Shown piece by piece: positions 43,098 through 52,051 of a stretch of DNA of 64,000 nucleotides; within the stretch, counting starts at the first letter, position 1, and each line of letters opens with the position of its first letter. Where the stretch lies: positions 1 to 64,000 of the forward strand of contig CAKRRG010000005.1 in assembly GCA_934394545.1 (NCBI GenBank). The letters run 5' to 3'. The position numbers were made by a program, and so were the translations under genes. This DNA is from an uncultured Blautia sp. GTDB lineage: Bacteria; Bacillota; Clostridia; Lachnospirales; Lachnospiraceae. The notes beneath the pieces are model-generated. The model made no database searches, had not been told where the DNA came from, and was given only the letters and a program-made list of their open reading frames with translations.

Positions 43098-44282
43098 ATG
43101 GCAGATAAACAATTTATAAAAGGAGCGATAACCGGTGTCCTGTGCGCTTCTCTTGTGCTGGGCGGGGGCTATGTAGGCCTTCTGAGAAACGGACAGGCCG
43201 GAAGCAAGGTATTGTCAGATGTGGCAGTTACCCAGAAGATTAAGTATCTGGAGAATCTTATTGATCAGAATTATCTGGAGGATGTGGATGAGGATTCCCT
43301 GAAGGAAGGCATTTATACGGGACTTCTTTATGGGTTGGGCGATCCCTATTCCAGATATTATACAGAGGAAGAGTACGAGGAAGAGATGCGAGACACAGAG
43401 GGCTCGTACTCCGGAATCGGTGTGAGCATTACCCAGAATCCGGAAGGGGGAATTCTGGTTGTGGATTGTTATGAGGGCAGTCCGGCAGACGTTGCAGGGC
43501 TGAAAGCGAACGATGTGATCACCGGGGTAAACGGAACGGATGTAACAGAGATGACACCCGCTGAGGTTTCCAAAATGATCCGGGAAAAGGATGACGGAAC
43601 CTCTGTGCTGACTGTCTATCATCAGGAGGCAGATCAGCCGGAGGAGATAACCGTTACATTAAGTGATGTAGAATTGCCTACGGTTTCTTATGAAATGCTG
43701 GAGGATTCCATTGGGTATCTGCGGATCACGGAATTTACCATGGTGACACCCCAGCAGTTTGAGAATGCCTACAAGGATCTTACAGAGAAGGGCATGGAGA
43801 GACTGATCGTAGATCTTCGTGATAACCCGGGAGGAGTTCTTTCCTCCGTATGTGACGTACTTCGCCAGATTTTGCCGGAAGGACTGATCGTGTATACAGA
43901 GGACAAATATGGGGAAAAGCAGGAACTGAAGTGTGACGGTGATACTCCTATAGATATTCCTCTGGCTGTGCTGGTAAATGAGAACAGCGCCAGTGCCTCT
44001 GAGATTTTTGCAGGGGCAGTGAAGGATTATGAGATCGGAACCATCGTGGGAACCAAAACCTATGGAAAGGGAATTGTCCAGAGCATTCGTCAGCTTTCTG
44101 ACGGAAGTGCAGTAAAGCTGACAACTGCCAAGTATTTTACCCCTAAGGGCAATGACATTCATAAAGTAGGAATCACATCGGATGTGGAAGTGAAGCTGGA
44201 TGCCAGCCTGTTGAACCGGACCGATTATACACATGAGGAAGATAATCAGCTTCAGGCCGCAATAGAAGCGGTTTCTCGTTGA
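43098..44282 (+). CDS. S41 family carboxy-terminal processing peptidase
   Basis: 394 residues. An N-terminal membrane anchor (about 8-28), a PDZ domain (about 105-185: GSYSGIGVSITQNPEGG, VDCYEGSPADVAGLKANDVI) and the S41 catalytic domain. By spacing with CtpB, the nucleophile is Ser299 (NSASASE) with Lys324 and Gln328 (YGKGIVQ). It acts outside the membrane, cutting C-terminal tails of secreted regulators or hydrolases. Its place after ftsEX recalls the Bacillus ftsEX-ctpB neighbourhood. Confidence 0.93.
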   Translation: MADKQFIKGAITGVLCASLVLGGGYVGLLRNGQAGSKVLSDVAVTQKIKYLENLIDQNYLEDVDEDSLKEGIYTGLLYGLGDPYSRYYTEEEYEEEMRDTEGSYSGIGVSITQNPEGGILVVDCYEGSPADVAGLKANDVITGVNGTDVTEMTPAEVSKMIREKDDGTSVLTVYHQEADQPEEITVTLSDVELPTVSYEMLEDSIGYLRITEFTMVTPQQFENAYKDLTEKGMERLIVDLRDNPGGVLSSVCDVLRQILPEGLIVYTEDKYGEKQELKCDGDTPIDIPLAVLVNENSASASEIFAGAVKDYEIGTIVGTKTYGKGIVQSIRQLSDGSAVKLTTAKYFTPKGNDIHKVGITSDVEVKLDASLLNRTDYTHEEDNQLQAAIEAVSR

Positions 44283-44347
44283 CAAAACTATTTTGTTGGA
44301 TTAGAATGGTAAAAGGATTTTTGTAAATTTTTTATGGAGGAACCATA

Positions 44348-46750
44348 ATGAAACACAATTTTAAGAAAATCGAGCCGAAATGGCAGAAGAAATGGGATGA
44401 GCAGCAGGCGTTTAAAGCTGTTGACGGAAGTGATAAACCGAAATTTTACGGCCTTGTAGAGTTCCCGTATCCAAGTGGTGCCGGAATGCACGTAGGTCAT
44501 ATCAAAGCATATTCAAGTATCGAGGTACTTTCCAGAAAGAGAAGAATGCAGGGATACAATGTACTGTTCCCAATCGGATTTGATGCATTCGGACTTCCTA
44601 CTGAGAACTATGCGATCAAGACGAACACACATCCTCGTGAGATCACAGACCAGAATATTGCGAAATTCACCAATCAGCTGAAGAGCGTTGGATTTTCCTT
44701 TGACTGGAGCCGTGTGATCGATACCACACAGGAAGATTTCTATAAGTGGACACAGTGGATTTTCCTGAAGATGTTTGAGAAAGGTCTTGTTTTCCGTGAT
44801 AAGACACTGGTGAACTATTGCCCTTCCTGTAAGGTGGTTCTTTCTAATGAGGACAGCCAGGGTGGAAAATGTGACATCTGTCACAGCGATGTTGTGCAGA
44901 AGTCTAAGGATGTATGGTATTTGCGTATTACGCAGTATGCAGATAAGCTTCTTGAGGGACTGGATCATGTAGACTATCCGGCGAATATCAAGCAGCAGCA
45001 GGTAAACTGGATCGGGAAATCCACAGGTGCCTTCGTGAATTTCACAGTTGATGGAATTGATGAGACACTGGAGATTTATACCACCAGACCGGATACTCTG
45101 TTCGGTGTAACCTTCATGGTTATCGCACCGGAGCATCCACTGATCGATAAATATGCAGACCGCATTGCGAACATGGATGAGATCAAGGCTTACCGTGAAG
45201 AGTGTGCGAAGAAGACGGAGTTCGAGAGAACACAGCTTGTGAAAGAGAAAACAGGCGTATGCATTCAGGGTCTTCAGGGTGTAAATCCTGTAAACGGTAA
45301 GAAGATTCCGATCTTTATTGCAGATTATGTAATGATGGGGTATGGTACAGGCGCAATTATGGCAGTACCGGCACATGACCAGAGAGACTATGACTTCGCT
45401 AAGAAGTTTGGCATTGATATTATCCAGGTTATTAAGGGTGGCGACATTGAGAAGGAAGCTTACACAGGCGACGGCGAAATGATCAACTCTGATTTCCTGA
45501 ATGGATATACGAATAAGAAGGATTCCATCAAGCGTATGCTTGAAGAACTTGAGAAGAAGGGCATTGGGAAGGCCGGTGTTCAGTACAAGATGAAGGACTG
45601 GGCATTTAACCGTCAGAGATACTGGGGAGAGCCAATCCCGATCGTTCATTGTCCGAAGTGTGGCGATGTAGCTGTTCCATATGAGGAGCTGCCGCTTCGT
45701 CTGCCGAAGATTGACGATTTCCAGCCAGGTGAGGACGGACAGTCTCCACTTGCCAAGATTGACTCCTTCGTAAATTGCAAGTGTCCGAAATGTGGCGGCG
45801 ATGCCAAGAGAGAGACCGATACCATGCCGCAGTGGGCTGGTTCCTCCTGGTACTTCCTTCGTTATGTGGATCCACATAATAATGAGGCGCTTGCAGACCG
45901 TAAGAAGATTGACTACTGGATGCCGGTTGACTGGTATAACGGTGGTATGGAGCACGTAACCAGACATATGATCTACTCCAGATTCTGGCATCATTTCCTG
46001 TATGATATGGGAATCGTGAATACTGCTGAGCCATATGCGAAGCGTTCTGCACAGGGTATGATCCTTGGTTCAGATGGTGACAAGATGAGTAAATCCAAGG
46101 GTAACGTAGTAGACCCGCTGGATATTGTAGAAGAGTATGGCGCTGACGCACTTCGTACTTATGTCATGTTTATGGGTGACTACGGCGCTGCCGCACCGTG
46201 GAATGACAGCTCTGTAAGAGGATGTAAGCGATTCCTTGAGAGAGTTGCAGGACTTACGGATATTATGACCGATGAGCCGGCAGCTAAGGATATGGAAGTT
46301 AAAATCCATAAGGCAATTAAGAAGGTATCTTCTGATATTGAGGCAATGAAGTTTAACACTGCAATTGCCTGCCTGATGACTCTTATCAATGATATCTATG
46401 CAGTTGGTAAGATCAGCAAGGACGACCTTATCATCTTTATCAAGCTTCTTTGCCCATTCGCTCCTCATCTTTGCGAGGAAATCTGGGAATCTCTGGGCGG
46501 CGAGGGCTTACTGTCCCTTTCCCAGTGGCCGGAGTACGAAGAGAGCAAGACCGTAGAGGCTTCTGTAGAAATCGGTGTACAGGTTAACGGTAAGGTTCGT
46601 GGAACGATCGTAATTCCTAACGGCTGTGCGAAAGAAGAAGCTCTGGAAATTGCCAAGAAGGACGAGAGGGTTGCCTCCTTCCTGGAAGGAAAGACTCTTG
46701 TGAAAGAAATTTATGTACCGAATAAGATTGTGAACTTTGTGGCGAAATAA
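44348..46750 (+). CDS. leuS: leucyl-tRNA synthetase
   Basis: 800 residues, normal for bacterial LeuRS. HIGH motif as HVGH at 48-51 (GAGMHVGHIKAY), a four-Cys zinc cluster in CPSCKVVLSNEDSQGG...CDIC, the CP1 editing domain (about 225-420, with TTRPDTLFGVTF) and KMSKS at 579-583. It charges tRNA-Leu in the cytosol. Only 65 bases separate it from the peptidase gene, so there is no room for a Leu T-box, which leuS often has in Firmicutes. Confidence 0.98.
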   Translation: MKHNFKKIEPKWQKKWDEQQAFKAVDGSDKPKFYGLVEFPYPSGAGMHVGHIKAYSSIEVLSRKRRMQGYNVLFPIGFDAFGLPTENYAIKTNTHPREITDQNIAKFTNQLKSVGFSFDWSRVIDTTQEDFYKWTQWIFLKMFEKGLVFRDKTLVNYCPSCKVVLSNEDSQGGKCDICHSDVVQKSKDVWYLRITQYADKLLEGLDHVDYPANIKQQQVNWIGKSTGAFVNFTVDGIDETLEIYTTRPDTLFGVTFMVIAPEHPLIDKYADRIANMDEIKAYREECAKKTEFERTQLVKEKTGVCIQGLQGVNPVNGKKIPIFIADYVMMGYGTGAIMAVPAHDQRDYDFAKKFGIDIIQVIKGGDIEKEAYTGDGEMINSDFLNGYTNKKDSIKRMLEELEKKGIGKAGVQYKMKDWAFNRQRYWGEPIPIVHCPKCGDVAVPYEELPLRLPKIDDFQPGEDGQSPLAKIDSFVNCKCPKCGGDAKRETDTMPQWAGSSWYFLRYVDPHNNEALADRKKIDYWMPVDWYNGGMEHVTRHMIYSRFWHHFLYDMGIVNTAEPYAKRSAQGMILGSDGDKMSKSKGNVVDPLDIVEEYGADALRTYVMFMGDYGAAAPWNDSSVRGCKRFLERVAGLTDIMTDEPAAKDMEVKIHKAIKKVSSDIEAMKFNTAIACLMTLINDIYAVGKISKDDLIIFIKLLCPFAPHLCEEIWESLGGEGLLSLSQWPEYEESKTVEASVEIGVQVNGKVRGTIVIPNGCAKEEALEIAKKDERVASFLEGKTLVKEIYVPNKIVNFVAK

Positions 46751-46767
46751 AGATTACCGAAATAGAG

Positions 46768-46806
46768 AAACTCCCCACTGAATTATTGGTGGGGAGTTTT
46801 TTTATT
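46768..46806 (+). terminator. leuS terminator
   Basis: AAACTCCCCAC (46768-46778) pairs with GTGGGGAGTTT (46789-46799), then a long T-run. Confidence 0.92.
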
Positions 46807-46820
46807 CCAAAGTAAAGTTG

Positions 46821-46850
46821 TTGATTAAGATTTAACTGGGAACCTGTAAT
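46821..46850 (+). promoter_or_regulatory. promoter of the ATPase/HNH defence module
   Basis: TTGATT (46821-46826), 18-base spacer, TGTAAT (46845-46850). Transcription near 46857 would exclude the in-frame ATG at 46849 and supports the start at 46927. Confidence 0.5.
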
Positions 46851-46926
46851 GAAACCTATAGTAAACCTTGCGGAGAAGGAGCTTGTAAGATATAATCAAT
46901 TTATATTATATAGAGAAGGTGATGCA

Positions 46927-48180
46927 ATGAAAATTGATTTCCTGGAATTGACGAATTTTAGAAATATTCAAAAGCAAGATATTATATTCGAAAATAAAAA
47001 CTTTGTTGCTTTAATCGGAGACAATGGGAGCGGAAAGACTACTATATTAGAGAGCATTACTAAGGCATTTGTACCTGTGTTAAGATCAATCAATGCAGAG
47101 GCAATGAAAAAATGTGATTTAACGAATAACGATATTAGAAATGGAGCAAATAGTACAGGGGTTACATTAGGAATAAGCCTGGATAACGAACGGTATATCT
47201 GGACCAATAAGCGTAGATTTTCATCGCAGAAACCATTTGAAAATATTAGTGAGAAAAAGCTGGAAAATGTTAAAGACCTTAAGGAATTAAAGGTAAAATA
47301 TGCGCAGTGTGTTGAAACAAAAGCATTACCTCTGGTGCTTTATTATGGAACTGATAGAATTATAAGAGAAGTACCACAGCGCGGTCATATTAAAAATTTT
47401 AATGTAATAGATGCATTAAGAAATTGTTTTGACAATGTGAATTATTTTAGAGATTTTTATGATTGGTTTAAGACTGAAGAAGATATTGAACTTCGAGGAT
47501 TGCGTGAAAGTTCAGATTACAAAAATCCGAAACTTAATTGTGTCCGAACAGCATTAGAACGGATGATAAAAGGGTATTCTAATCTGCGAATTGAACTAGC
47601 ACCATCAAGAATGGTAATGACGAACGCAGAGGGAATAGATTTACAAATTGATCAATTAAGCGGAGGATATAAAGCTGTATTATCTGTTATTGCGGATATT
47701 GCAAAAAGATTATCTATAGCAAATCCGAATTCTTTAAACCCTTTAGAAGAAGAAGCTGTGATTTTAATTGACGAGTTAGATCTGCATTTACATCCGAAAT
47801 GGCAAAAAGAAATAGTAGCTGATTTGAAAAGAACATTTCCAAATTGTCAGTTTATTATTTCAACACATTCTCCATTTATAATTCAGTCATTAGATGCAGC
47901 AGAAGTTTTTGATATAAAAACAATGACATTTGCGGAAGAAAAGGGAAATTATAAGGGATGGAGTATAGAAGCTATTCAGGAATATAAAATGGGAGTAGAG
48001 CCTAAGACAGCTATTTTTAATGATTATTTGGAAAAATTTTCATTGGCAATGGATCATGAAAATTATGATGATGCGAAAGTATTTTATAAAAAATTGAAAG
48101 AAATGGTAAAACCGGATAGCAGTGAAAGTAAAGTTTTAGAATTGGATATGGAGATGATTAGAGCATATGATAAAGCTTAG
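46927..48180 (+). CDS. AAA/SMC-like ATPase of a Septu-type defence module (PtuA-like)
   Basis: 417 residues from ATG 46927 (GAAGGTG seven bases before). An RecF/OLD-type ATPase: FLELTNFRNI, Walker A GDNGSGKTT at 31-39, signature QLSGGYKA, Walker B with Asp282-Glu283 (LIDELDLHLHP) and the STHSPF H-loop. In PtuAB (Septu) systems such an ATPase partners an HNH nuclease against phages, and exactly that follows here with a 14-base overlap. Base composition is clearly more AT-rich than leuS, a sign of transfer. PtuA assignment is by architecture, not by search. Confidence 0.82.
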   Translation: MKIDFLELTNFRNIQKQDIIFENKNFVALIGDNGSGKTTILESITKAFVPVLRSINAEAMKKCDLTNNDIRNGANSTGVTLGISLDNERYIWTNKRRFSSQKPFENISEKKLENVKDLKELKVKYAQCVETKALPLVLYYGTDRIIREVPQRGHIKNFNVIDALRNCFDNVNYFRDFYDWFKTEEDIELRGLRESSDYKNPKLNCVRTALERMIKGYSNLRIELAPSRMVMTNAEGIDLQIDQLSGGYKAVLSVIADIAKRLSIANPNSLNPLEEEAVILIDELDLHLHPKWQKEIVADLKRTFPNCQFIISTHSPFIIQSLDAAEVFDIKTMTFAEEKGNYKGWSIEAIQEYKMGVEPKTAIFNDYLEKFSLAMDHENYDDAKVFYKKLKEMVKPDSSESKVLELDMEMIRAYDKA

Positions 48181-48913
48181 TAGAGGTGAAAAACCAGAAG
48201 AGCTTACGAATGATGTCTGTGAAGAATTAAAAAAATTATATGCTGAAGATAAAGATAGGGATGTATGGAATTCATCTAAAATCAAGGAGCCTTTGAAAAA
48301 GGCTATGCTAGAGATGAGTCATGGAAAATGTTCCTATTGTGAATGTAAATTAGGAATAGAATCTAAAGATGTTACAATAGACCATTTTCTTCCGAAATCG
48401 GAGAATCCAGATGAAGTTGTAGAATGGGAGAACCTTTTTCCTGCTTGTTTGAGATGTAATAGAAAGAAAAATAAGCGTGAAGAAAGAATTGTAAATCCAT
48501 GTGTAGACGAACCAAAAGAATATTTAGGGGTGACAAGTGTAAATCGTTATAGATTAAAAGGAATCGATACACAAGGAATTGGTAAAAATACAATAGAGGT
48601 AATAGGACTTAACGATATAGAACGAGTAATGGTTCCTCGGATGACTGAGTGGGAAGCATTGAAAGTGCGTTTGGAAGAAATAGAAGAGGATTTAAAAGAA
48701 GAAGGATACAAGAACAAATATAGAAACCGTTTGCAAATGATAATGGAGAACTGTTTATTTGATAAGTCGTATGCTGCGGTTAAGGCGACAAATCTTTTAA
48801 ATGACAGCAGTTATCTTCAAATAAAAGACTATTTTATAAAAGAAAATCAGTGGTCGGATAATATAAAGAATACTGAAGCGAAAATAAAAAAAATTGCATT
48901 GAAGTTAGTTTAG
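48167..48913 (+). CDS. HNH endonuclease of a Septu-type module (PtuB-like)
   Basis: 248 residues. The HNH core is at about 55-100: CSYC (55-58), the catalytic DH at 72-73 (VTIDHFLPKSENP), Asn89 (WENLFPACLRCNRKKN) and CLRC (94-97), i.e. an HNH with a four-cysteine zinc site. The C-terminal half is helical and charged. Its start lies inside the ATPase gene, so the two are coupled. The likely role is nucleic-acid cleavage once the ATPase senses infection; target unknown. Confidence 0.82.
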   Translation: MIKLSRGEKPEELTNDVCEELKKLYAEDKDRDVWNSSKIKEPLKKAMLEMSHGKCSYCECKLGIESKDVTIDHFLPKSENPDEVVEWENLFPACLRCNRKKNKREERIVNPCVDEPKEYLGVTSVNRYRLKGIDTQGIGKNTIEVIGLNDIERVMVPRMTEWEALKVRLEEIEEDLKEEGYKNKYRNRLQMIMENCLFDKSYAAVKATNLLNDSSYLQIKDYFIKENQWSDNIKNTEAKIKKIALKLV

Positions 48914-48971
48914 TTGTACTATGGTACATAGACAACTGGTTGTGAAATATCAATCAAAATAATTGTTTAAG

Positions 48972-49014
48972 ACTTCCCACACCAATGATAAAAAATCATT
49001 TGGTGTGGGAAGTT
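48972..49014. terminator. bidirectional terminator after the defence module
   Basis: ACTTCCCACACCAATGAT (48972-48989) pairs with ATCATTTGGTGTGGGAAGT (48996-49014) with one bulged T, between converging genes. Confidence 0.85.
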
Positions 49015-49023
49015 ATATTATAG

Positions 49024-49989
49024 TTACAAGTATGCAGCGTTTTTGCCCACATAGTACCAGAAGGTACGGGTGGTCTTTTTGAAGCTTTTGGTTTTGAAAT
49101 TGAGGAAATAGTAGGTTTTATTAGTGTAATAGGCGCCGGTGGGGGTGATTTCCTGAATACTGTCTAATGTATAGCCTTTTTTGGAAACGGCGGCAAGTTT
49201 CTTGGCCGAGCCGGAACCGGAGGCTTTTTTCTTATAGAAGGTTATCTTCGTGCCAGAAGCATAGGGACTGTTGGATACGGCGTAATACCAGTAATTTCCG
49301 ATGCGGGTAACTGTGGAAGCAGTTCCACTGCTGTTCAATTTTCGGATCTTGCCAGTCTTGGCATCTAAGACAGCAGCCTGATTTTTATTATTAGACACGT
49401 AAAAGTAACGGTCCTGAACCTGAGTTGATGGGAATTCCAGATTGTAGGATTTGGAGAGCGTCTTCTTATTGGCCTTACCGGTGATGTTTACACTGTAAAT
49501 TTTGTAATGTGTTGTGTAACCGCTGCTGGTGCTGTAGAAGATTTTGTTTCCATAGGGGATCATGGTGGTAAAACTGTTCTTGGTCTTGTATAGGTGGAGA
49601 TCCAAGATTTTGCGCGCTTTACCGGTGCCATCTGCATTTTTGCGGTAGACATAGCCTATGTCATCCTGGTAGATCAGGTATTTGCCATTGGTATAGATAA
49701 AGGTGGCAACACTTATATATTGCGGCTTAAAATTGAGGATCACCTGGGTCGCCCCTGTCTGGCGATCCTGACGGCACACCTGGAAAAGAGAACTTCCTTG
49801 CTCATGGTTATAGTAATAGGAATATCCGCCAATTTCCACCGGATCGCCATACCCATTGTGGCAGACACGCACCCATGTTCCCGGAGCTGCCGCCTGTGTC
49901 TTCACAGGAAAAGATATTCCGAGAAGCATAGTAAGCAGCATGGAAAAAGCTAAAAGTGTAAGTGATCGTTTAAATGATTTTCTCTCCAT
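49024..49989 (-). CDS. secreted protein with beta-propeller-like repeats (DUF5050-like)
   Basis: 321 residues. A Sec signal peptide (about 1-33: KRSLTLLAFSMLLTMLLGISF, cleavage near TQAAA) and then repeated short beta units with Tyr-rich cores: GGYSYYYNHEQ, NGKYLIYQDD, GNKIFYSTSS, DRYFYVSNN, GNYWYYAVS. That spacing resembles DUF5050-type propellers of Firmicutes. No catalytic motif is seen; it probably binds or signals at the cell surface. Ribosome site AAGGAGGG. Function unknown. Confidence 0.7.
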   Translation of the reverse strand: MERKSFKRSLTLLAFSMLLTMLLGISFPVKTQAAAPGTWVRVCHNGYGDPVEIGGYSYYYNHEQGSSLFQVCRQDRQTGATQVILNFKPQYISVATFIYTNGKYLIYQDDIGYVYRKNADGTGKARKILDLHLYKTKNSFTTMIPYGNKIFYSTSSGYTTHYKIYSVNITGKANKKTLSKSYNLEFPSTQVQDRYFYVSNNKNQAAVLDAKTGKIRKLNSSGTASTVTRIGNYWYYAVSNSPYASGTKITFYKKKASGSGSAKKLAAVSKKGYTLDSIQEITPTGAYYTNKTYYFLNFKTKSFKKTTRTFWYYVGKNAAYL

Positions 49990-50008
49990 TTTTCCCTCCT
50001 TAAATGAA

Positions 50009-50091
50009 ATGATGTTGGGTCAAAAGGTCAAAAATCCTCTTGCAAGCGAGCTTGCATCGTTTTTTTGACCTTTTGACCCTGGTATCATCAT
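50009..50091. repeat. copy of the GGTATCA/TTTTGACCC palindromic repeat (copy 2, long form)
   Basis: GGGTCAAAAGGTCAAAAA (50017-50034) faces TTTTTTGACCTTTTGACCC (50061-50079), with an inner stem TGCAAGC/GCTTGCA and outer ATGATG/CATCAT. It lies between two divergent genes, so it is not placed as a terminator of either. The 27 bases 50062-50088 are identical to 52896-52922. Confidence 0.75.
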
Positions 50092-50203
50092 GAAAAAGAT
50101 CTATTAAAAATGTAACAAAAAAAAGTAGGATTGTCAAAATGTTTGTGTTATACTGCAACAAGTGAATACCGACTATAATAAATTAACGAAAGGGCGTGAT
50201 CAT

Positions 50204-51745
50204 ATGAACGGTCTCAGCCAAAAAATATATCTGGAACTCTCTCTTCCAACAGAAGAGGATTCCCGCTCAGACCAGCAGCGTATCCTGGACGGATTGGCGG
50301 AAGTAGGTGTGGAGGAGAGGATTCACATACCTGTCCACATTTTACGGCAGTTATACCCCTTGCTGGACAATGCAAAGTGGAAAATAACTGTTTCCCTTGT
50401 CTGGAATGGGGAAAACTGGGAACTGGTGGAGATAGAAGAGGGGGACACCACTGCCCGGCATTACGGGCTGGCAGTAGATTTGGGAAGTACTACTGTTGTG
50501 GCGAGACTTCTGGATTGCAATAGTGGAGAGGTTTTAAAAGAAGCAAGCTGCTTTAATCGGCAGATCAAATGGGGGACAGACATTCTGTCCAGGATTTTTT
50601 ACTGCAAGGATGATAAAGAGAAGCTGGAAGAAGTGCGGCGGGCCACGGTGGAATCCATTGCAGAGTGCATGGATAAGCTGGGAGAGCAGGCAGAAAAATG
50701 CCTTTCTATGGTAGTTGCTGGCAACACTACCATGATTCATTTTCTTCTGGGAATGGATGCCTTCTGTGTGTTTTATACCCCTCACGCAGTTCACGCCGAT
50801 TGTCTCGGCTTTTTGCCGGCACGGGATCTGGACATTCCGCTGAAGGGCTACGTTTATTGTTATCCTGCCAAGTCAAACTATCTTGGCGGCGATATTATCA
50901 GTGGCATGATCGACACCGAATTATACAAGAAAGACGAAATCAGCGTTTTCTTTGACATTGGAACCAACGGCGAATTGGTGATCGGAAATAAAGAATTCCT
51001 TCTTTGCGGCGCAGGGGCAGCAGGACCGGCACTGGAGGGCGGAGTGGTGCGCACCGGAATGCGGGCGGACGTTGGCGCTGTTGATCAGGTGAAGATAAGA
51101 GATGGAAATATTTACGTGCATGTGATCGGTGATCATGAGGATAGCTCATCAGGCGAAGAACCCAGGGGAATCTGCGGCTCCGGCATCATCGACCTGATCG
51201 CAGAGCTTTTCCTGGAAGGCTGGATCGACATCCGCGGCAAGCTTTCCCCGGAAAAAAGCCCTCTTATCCAGGAGAGAGACAACCAGCTCTGTGTGGAATA
51301 TGCCCCCGGGCTGTATTTTTACCAGAAGGACATTGACGAATTTATCCGCACCAAAGCGGCTGCCCATACCATGGTAGAAATCATGCTTCGGGAATCCGGT
51401 CTTGAATTGTCCCAGGCAGACCGCTTCTACGTGGCAGGAGCCTTTGGCAAACACGTATCCAAAGAGTCTGCTATTACCATCGGCATGTATCCCGATATGG
51501 ACCGCGATCACATTATCAACGCCGGAAATTCCTCACTGGAAGGGGCCCAGAAGCTTCTTTTAAACCGAAGCCTTCTCACAGACATTGACCAGATCCTGGA
51601 AGAAATGGTTTATATTCAGTTCGCCGAAGTGGAAGATTTCCTGGAGTTAATGACTGCGGCACAGGCTTTGCCCCATACGGATTATAAGCGGTATCCTACG
51701 GTTATGGAGAAACTGAAGGAACGACAAAAAGATAGAAAGCTATAA
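50204..51745 (+). CDS. RACo-like ASKHA-domain protein without the ferredoxin domain
   Basis: 513 residues from ATG 50204 (AAAGGG upstream; an in-frame GTG at 50162 has no site). The fold is that of reductive activators of corrinoid proteins (DUF4445): GLAVDLGSTTVVARLLD, NRQIKWGTDILSRI, VAGNTTMIHFLLG, FDIGTNGELVIGN, GAGAAGPALEGG, GICGSGIID. Family members normally carry an N-terminal 2Fe-2S domain of about 90 residues; here a short unrelated region of about 80 residues with no cysteine cluster precedes the ASKHA core. No corrinoid methyltransferase is near. Confidence 0.82.
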   Translation: MNGLSQKIYLELSLPTEEDSRSDQQRILDGLAEVGVEERIHIPVHILRQLYPLLDNAKWKITVSLVWNGENWELVEIEEGDTTARHYGLAVDLGSTTVVARLLDCNSGEVLKEASCFNRQIKWGTDILSRIFYCKDDKEKLEEVRRATVESIAECMDKLGEQAEKCLSMVVAGNTTMIHFLLGMDAFCVFYTPHAVHADCLGFLPARDLDIPLKGYVYCYPAKSNYLGGDIISGMIDTELYKKDEISVFFDIGTNGELVIGNKEFLLCGAGAAGPALEGGVVRTGMRADVGAVDQVKIRDGNIYVHVIGDHEDSSSGEEPRGICGSGIIDLIAELFLEGWIDIRGKLSPEKSPLIQERDNQLCVEYAPGLYFYQKDIDEFIRTKAAAHTMVEIMLRESGLELSQADRFYVAGAFGKHVSKESAITIGMYPDMDRDHIINAGNSSLEGAQKLLLNRSLLTDIDQILEEMVYIQFAEVEDFLELMTAAQALPHTDYKRYPTVMEKLKERQKDRKL

Positions 51746-51816
51746 ACTTAGTTGATTTTAAGAAGTTCTTTCGATATACTTGGAAGTAACAGAAATCATC
51801 GAAAAGGAGTGATCAG

Positions 51817-51956
51817 ATGCCATCACCCGAAGAAAAAGTTTATACAATAGATGATATATATGCTCTTCCAGAAGGTCCATGGAAATTACATTGCAGGATT
51901 CGGTAGAAGTCGGAATTTATGAGGATTTGGTGATTGATTTCAGTAAACTGTTATAG
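51817..51956 (+). pseudogene. remnant of a Uma2-family (DUF820) gene
   Basis: ATG 51817 behind AAAAGGAG begins MPSPEEKVYTIDDIYALPEG, the usual start of Lachnospiraceae Uma2 proteins (PD-(D/E)XK-like fold). It stops after 29 codons at TAG 51904-51906. A different frame just after reads SVEVGIYEDLVIDFSKLL then TAG (51954-51956), the usual end of the same family. The middle of about 150 residues is gone, and the two ends are out of frame: an internal deletion of a once complete gene. Confidence 0.75.
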
Positions 51957-51973
51957 TAATTTTTTACAAAATA

Positions 51974-51982
51974 TGCTATACT
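51974..51982 (+). promoter_or_regulatory. extended -10 promoter of dgkA
   Basis: TGCTATACT (51974-51982), TG-extended -10; no good -35. It is 70 bases before dgkA, and the transcript would include repeat copy 3. Confidence 0.4.
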
Positions 51983-51994
51983 ACTTTCAAGATA

Positions 51995-52029
51995 TTGGGG
52001 TCAAAAGGTTTTTTGCCCCCTTTGATACC
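51995..52029. repeat. copy of the GGTATCA/TTTTGACCC palindromic repeat (copy 3)
   Basis: TTGGGGTCAAAAGG-TTTTTTG-CCCCC-TTTGATACC. On the minus strand it reads GGTATCAAAGGGGG...CCTTTTGACCCC, the same order of parts as copy 1. It lies in the dgkA leader and can fold as GGGG/CCCC. Confidence 0.6.
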
Positions 52030-52051
52030 AAACAGACAGGAAGTGTAGGAA

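Noticed and set aside
44283..44347. Leu T-box before leuS
   Set aside because: Only 65 bases are available and there is no T-box consensus.
44513..45994. 493-codon open frame on the minus strand inside leuS
   Set aside because: Antisense shadow of leuS; no family features.
50162..50203. Upstream GTG start for the RACo-like gene
   Set aside because: It has no ribosome site; ATG 50204 has AAAGGG upstream and gives the family-like core.
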